Of a stretch of 64,000 bases of DNA, positions 60,485 through 64,000 are shown piece by piece. Under the pieces are notes generated by a model, which saw only the letters and a program-made list of their open reading frames with translations, did not search any database and was not told the DNA's origin. Numbering within the stretch: the first letter of the stretch is position 1; each line of letters opens with the position of its first letter. Both the position numbers and the translations under genes were made by a program. The stretch spans positions 62,618,713 through 62,682,712 of the forward strand of contig CM069871.1 in assembly GCA_036172665.1 (NCBI GenBank), given 5' to 3'. The DNA comes from Prosopocoilus inquinatus. Its lineage: Eukaryota > Arthropoda > Insecta > Coleoptera > Lucanidae.

Positions 60485-61569
60485 ATGGAAACCAAAATTA
60501 ACAGGTGAAACATAATATTCGAATGTATACAGCTGACAATTTAATATTCATAACTAAGGGGCCTCTGGTCTAAAATTTAAACAGTGTTAATTTTTTACAG
60601 TAAATTGAAATGATACGTCCGTATTTTCGTAAAAATATTTTTCTCTTAGCGACTATAAAATTTAACATACTCTTAATCTTTCTTATGTTATGTCCATAAC
60701 TCAATTCGTTTAGTCACTATTCTCTCTGTTTAAGTAAAAATAAATAAAACTTTAGTAATTAATAACTTTGCGATTCAAAATTTCCAGGGCAGCGTTTTGC
60801 TACCACCCAAGCAAAAGCATGCATAGCCAACGTAATCCAAAATTTTGAAGTCAAATTAAATCCAAAGACGCGGACGCCTTTAGAGATGGAGCCACAGGTA
60901 TTTATGCACGCCCCAAAAGGAGGAATTTGGTTAAACTTTTACGACAGAATGATATAACAAGTTAACGTAAGAAATACCCTGTAAATACACTGTGTCCTCG
61001 GAGAGAGTTCACAATAGGAAAAACTTCTTTATTGTAGAGCTTTTGAAAAAAGCCATTCCTTATAAGTTTTTGCTTGTCCTAAAACTCCCAAGGTATTCAT
61101 TATTTTCAATAACATTTTTGGGAGTTTTAAGAGAAGCAAAAACTTTTATAAAGAATGACTTTCTTGAAAATTCAGAAATAAAAAAGTTTTTGCTATTGTG
61201 AACCTAGTTCGTGGACACACTGTACATTTGCTCGTTTACATTTATGAGCTGTACTCAAATTCTGAAGTTTCGCAAAGTGTATATTAAAGTAGTTTTAAAA
61301 ACCGAAATGAGCATTTTATATTTTAGTATGATTTGACTTCAAACACAATAAAAAGAGGTTTGCCTAAAAAAATTGTTTCACCTATTCAGATGATTATTTC
61401 TTTTCCTTTCTACGTAAAGCAAAAAACTTTCTAAACAAATAATGTTCTCACAAATGTAAGGATGTTGCAGAATTTTTCAGTCCTCCTGTTAGTGGTTCTT
61501 TTCCTTAATCAAATAATGTTCTTATACGAAAGACTTGAATTTGCAAATTTTTATTTATGAATCAACCGT

Positions 61570-61690
61570 TTAATTAAAATCAATTTGATTCCTCCCACGA
61601 AAAACGAACAAATACCTCCTGTTATCGGCAGATCACAGACCTACGATATTGAATAAAATAGATATTAGATAAAATAACCAACTCAAAATT
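61570..61690 (-). pseudogene. Decayed copy of the C-terminal exon of small gene 4
   Basis: Minus-strand sequence parallels 62184-62295 (aacaaatacctcctgttatc and ggcagatcacagacctacga against their counterparts there), but the frame is lost by small indels. It lies 0.6 kb downstream of the intact gene, so a local tandem duplication. Confidence 0.6.
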
Positions 61691-61869
61691 CTTTTATTCG
61701 GAACAAATTAAAGTAATTTATATCACCTTGCCCTACCATAACTTTTGCTTCGATAAGAAGTTATACATACATATACTATATTTCTTTACATTTTTTCAGA
61801 AATTCTTTTTAATATTCTTTTAAACTTTATTGTTTTTCTAATGCCGGTCGTGGTTGAATTCATGGCTTC

Positions 61870-61902
61870 CGGTGGTGGTGATGGGGGTGGTGGTGGTGGT
61901 GG

Positions 61903-61946
<44 letters not shown>

Positions 61947-61951
61947 TTGCT
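61870..61951. repeat. (GGT)n then (GCT)n trinucleotide microsatellite
   Basis: GGTGGTGGTGAT, five more GGT units, then about a dozen GCT. Frames through it give poly-Gly, Ala or Ser; no surrounding gene supports a protein reading. Confidence 0.85.
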
Positions 61952-62183
61952 GCTGCGGAAGCCTTCAAGTAAAACTGAAGCCGGTCGTATTATATTTATT
62001 TTAAAATAAAGAAATTTTTCGCGGAATAGGGTGGAATAATTTTTTTCCTTCGGGGTATTCCATTTTCCACCGCGACTAAGTAAGAACAAGAAAGGAAAAT
62101 AATTTTATAAGAAAAGCAAAAAAAAATTATAAATAAATAACATGCGTGTAATATGCAAAAGCTTTTATTTGTTAAGCAACTGC

Positions 62184-62782
62184 TTAATTTAAAAGTCCCA
62201 AAATCCATTGAATTCCTCCAGCAACAAGTGAACAAATACCTCCGATTATCGGCAGCCCGCAGACTAATGATATCGGATAAAACACCCAACTCATAATGGT
62301 GTATGTGATAAACGCAACACCAAGCATTATCACAAAAACTTGTAAGCTCCACAACCAGTCATTAAGGCTTCTGGTTAAAGAATTTCTAGGCGCCGAAACT
62401 TCCCCATTGCTTTGTAGTCCGTATTCGGACACCAGAACTGTAACATACATATGTTCTTGCAGCACCTTAATATTAAGTGATTATTTTTTAAGACTTCTTA
62501 ATGTTTAAAATATGTCATTATTTAAAAATGTGATATAAAAACATAACTGTAAATTAAAAAATAAATAAAGATAGGCAGAATTGGTACTCGCATTAAATTT
62601 AGAGTACACTATATACACTAACTAATTTATAAAGCGTCTTCTTTTACTCGTGAAATGCTTTATAAACAAGTAAAATATTACTGACATCATAACACATATT
62701 TTAAATAAAATAAATTTCATTCACCATCTGATTGAACGTAATGCAAACAGAGTGCCAGCAAAATCATGACGGTCTTGGACAT
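62184..62782 (-). CDS. Small secreted hydrophobic protein 4 (103 aa)
   Basis: Exons 62782-62725 and 62437-62184 (312 nt). Signal peptide MSKTVMILLALCLHYVQS, phase-1 intron (287 bp) right after, joining GATG to TTCTGG (SD|VLVSEYG). A short polar segment (LQSNGEVSAPRNSLTRS) leads to a very hydrophobic half with probably two membrane-spanning stretches (LWSLQVFVIMLGVAFITYTI, then ISLVCGLPIIGGICSLVAGG) ending IQWILGLLN. AATAAA lies about 15 nt after the stop. Same plan as small genes 1-3 but more strongly membrane-like and with Gly-rich turns. Function unknown; no family recognised. A decayed copy sits at 61570-61690. Confidence 0.72.
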
Positions 62783-63165
62783 CTTCTTAAATATGTTCAA
62801 ACTTGCATAAAGCACCTCCTCAGAGAAACTGCCTCATATTTTCGGATAGTTATCTCCCCGAGTTATTTGCGTAAGATTACAATGGTATTTAAGGACAGCA
62901 AAAATAAAAATGAAACGGCTATTTAGTTATGTATAATTATATTAGTTATCTTGCTTTTGTTCTTTGTGTAGACAGAATAAATAATAACTAATGAAGAAGC
63001 GGCAGCTGGTCAGGCAAATCCACACCAATTATTGCAACAAATTAATAACATTATAAATTCTTAAATTAGACGAATATGCACTGTGTTCAAAATTCAAAAC
63101 TTCATTTATTAGAGCTACGAAATCGTTCAGACTAACCATCCTTCAGCCTGTAAAATATTTTAAAA

Positions 63166-63312
63166 GTGAGGGTGGGTCACGATGAAGTGGAATTAATGTG
63201 GAACGGAACGTTTATTTGAAAACTTATCTTATCGGTTACTGTAGTTATGTTACTGCCAGTAACCAATAAGATCTCGAATAAACGCTCCATTTCGAATTAA
63301 TTTCACCCATTC
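63166..63312. repeat. Imperfect inverted repeat, about 147 bp
   Basis: AACGTTTATTTGAAAACTTA and TTATCGGTTACTG are mirrored by CAGTAACCAATAAGATCTCG and AATAAACGC. Probably a small foldback/MITE. Confidence 0.55.
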
Positions 63313-63469
63313 TCATGGTTTCTTGCCAAATTTGAAAGACAGATATTATTTTGTTAAAAGTCCTTTGGTTTCAAATTTTCCAAAATAATTATTCCATCTT
63401 TTGACTTGAAGTTAAAATAACCCAGCTTCAAAAAAGAATTACTAGTTTGCGGATACAGAATGAAAGCAG

Positions 63470-63570
63470 TATAAAAGGACGCAAAGATATAATTGAAGCG
63501 CGCGCCTCTTAATTTACAGATGTTCAAATTATGAAGATAACTGTTACCTTTTGCCTTTTGTTTCTGCTCT
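63470..63570 (+). pseudogene. Possible start of another small secreted gene, stopped
   Basis: TATAAAAG at 63470 is followed 61 nt later by an ATG at 63531 reading MKITVTFCLLFLL and then TAA. The start looks like the signal peptides of the small genes nearby, on the other strand, and has a good TATA spacing. The in-frame stop makes it dead unless an unusual splice removes it. Confidence 0.35.
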
Positions 63571-64000
63571 AACTTTTTGTTGACTAATTGAAGAAAGTTT
63601 GAATTAAATTGTTAACTTGCATGTGCTGAGATTATATTTAGTTAAACAAAATAAAACAAGGTAAAACATTTTTTAATTGTTGATAACCGTTCTCAAAGTC
63701 GAACATAAGAATATAATATGGTAAAGAACGTTTTTTGATTTACGTTTTCTTAACTAGTGTCTTTTTTCTGAATTAAAAAAGAATCGTATGTAACAGCCTT
63801 ATTAATTAATACTTATTTATCGGTTTCTTAACATACATGTTAGCGCCTAGGATCGACTTTGCGAATGGACATTAAGTATAACATTCAGCGAATTAATTTT
63901 ACAGAAAAAAAAATCTTAAACCTTAACCGTATAAAAGAAAATACACAATATTAAACAAGAACTGAAATGTATGAGAAGATACAATCACTTCAATTATCAG

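Larger units (their letters stand above)
52537..60957 (+). pseudogene. Cytochrome P450 C, CYP6-type, broken by a 29-nt loss in exon 2
   Basis: Exons 52537-52721, 52772-52980, 53037-53329, 55329-55447, 55500-55721, 59561-59827, 60788-60957. N-terminal anchor (VSVVLAIILSIYYFL), WKMIR in helix C, DGFETSS in helix I, ETLRKYPP in helix K (a CYP6 signature), FDPNRF, heme loop FGEGPRICIG. Exon 2 is 209 nt where the two sister genes have 238; after RDLDLIRDILVKN the frame hits TGA, while the continuation VDEEADPILSKNPF is clear one frame over, so about ten codons were lost with a shift. Everything else is intact, and exons 1 and 5 match the sisters in length. It has one extra intron (55448-55499) splitting the sisters' exon 4. 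Either a recent pseudogene, a segregating null allele or an assembly error. Sequence is far from P450 A/B, so it is an older paralogue. Confidence 0.85.
62783..64000. other. Distal intergenic region
   Basis: AT-rich. Holds an imperfect inverted repeat at about 63166-63312 (cttatcttatcggttactg and its inverse) and a possible gene start at 63470-63570. No complete gene is seen. Confidence 0.4.

Noticed and set aside
61786..62089. Poly-Ala, poly-Ser and poly-Thr frames
   Set aside because: All are readings of the GGT/GCT microsatellite at 61870-61951.
1..64000. CRISPR arrays, bacterial operons, rRNA or functional tRNA genes
   Set aside because: None seen; the only tRNA-like sequences are the degenerate heads of SINE-like repeats.

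Overview
The window looks like nuclear DNA from a holometabolous insect, most likely a beetle. It is AT-rich, coding sequence is split into short exons with consensus GT/AG introns (several only about 50 bp), and it carries CYP6-like cytochrome P450s, a stumps/Dof-type adapter gene and many Tc1/mariner-type repeats. The beetle assignment is inference from gene content; the insect assignment is firm.

Layout. (1) 1415-17873, plus strand: a 14-exon gene that joins in frame to an 815-aa protein with a TIR-like region, a DBB domain, ankyrin-like repeats, a coiled coil and many tyrosine motifs. I read it as stumps/Dof, the cytoplasmic adapter of insect FGF receptors. Its large third intron holds an inverted pair of Penelope-like retroelements and a 1.3 kb terminal-inverted-repeat (TIR) element. 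(2) 18.4-20.7 kb: tRNA-derived SINE-like repeats around a dead Tc1-type transposon. (3) 21230-25310 and 32504-35264: two plus-strand P450 genes, each with six exons of exactly the same lengths (185/238/290/347/267/173 nt, 499 aa), clearly a tandem duplication. (4) 52537-60957: a third, more divergent P450 of the ETLRKYPP type, intact except for a 29-nt loss in exon 2 that breaks the frame; its introns are packed with transposons, including a solo LTR inside a mariner. (5) Minus strand, between and after the P450s: four small two-exon genes (105, 124, 140 and 103 aa), each with a signal peptide, a phase-1 intron right after it, a hydrophobic C-terminal half and AATAAA at or close after the stop, plus decayed relatives. 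I do not recognise this family. (6) 40.1-46.2 kb: a nest of Tc1-type elements.

The most unusual signal is a dispersed repeat carrying a canonical type I hammerhead ribozyme. The best copy sits in intron 3 of the second P450 (core 34233-34267, complete stem I), with about 37 nt repeated directly at a 312-nt spacing and an adjoining near-perfect 179-bp palindrome. A second complete copy is at 57515-57605 (minus), a third core at 17239-17273 and a core-less fragment at 52023-52084. Short stem III, GUC cleavage site and unit length fit the animal retrozymes related to Penelope-like elements.

The P450s are probably microsomal detoxification enzymes; stumps is an unrelated developmental neighbour. 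All calls come from reading the sequence; no database search was made.
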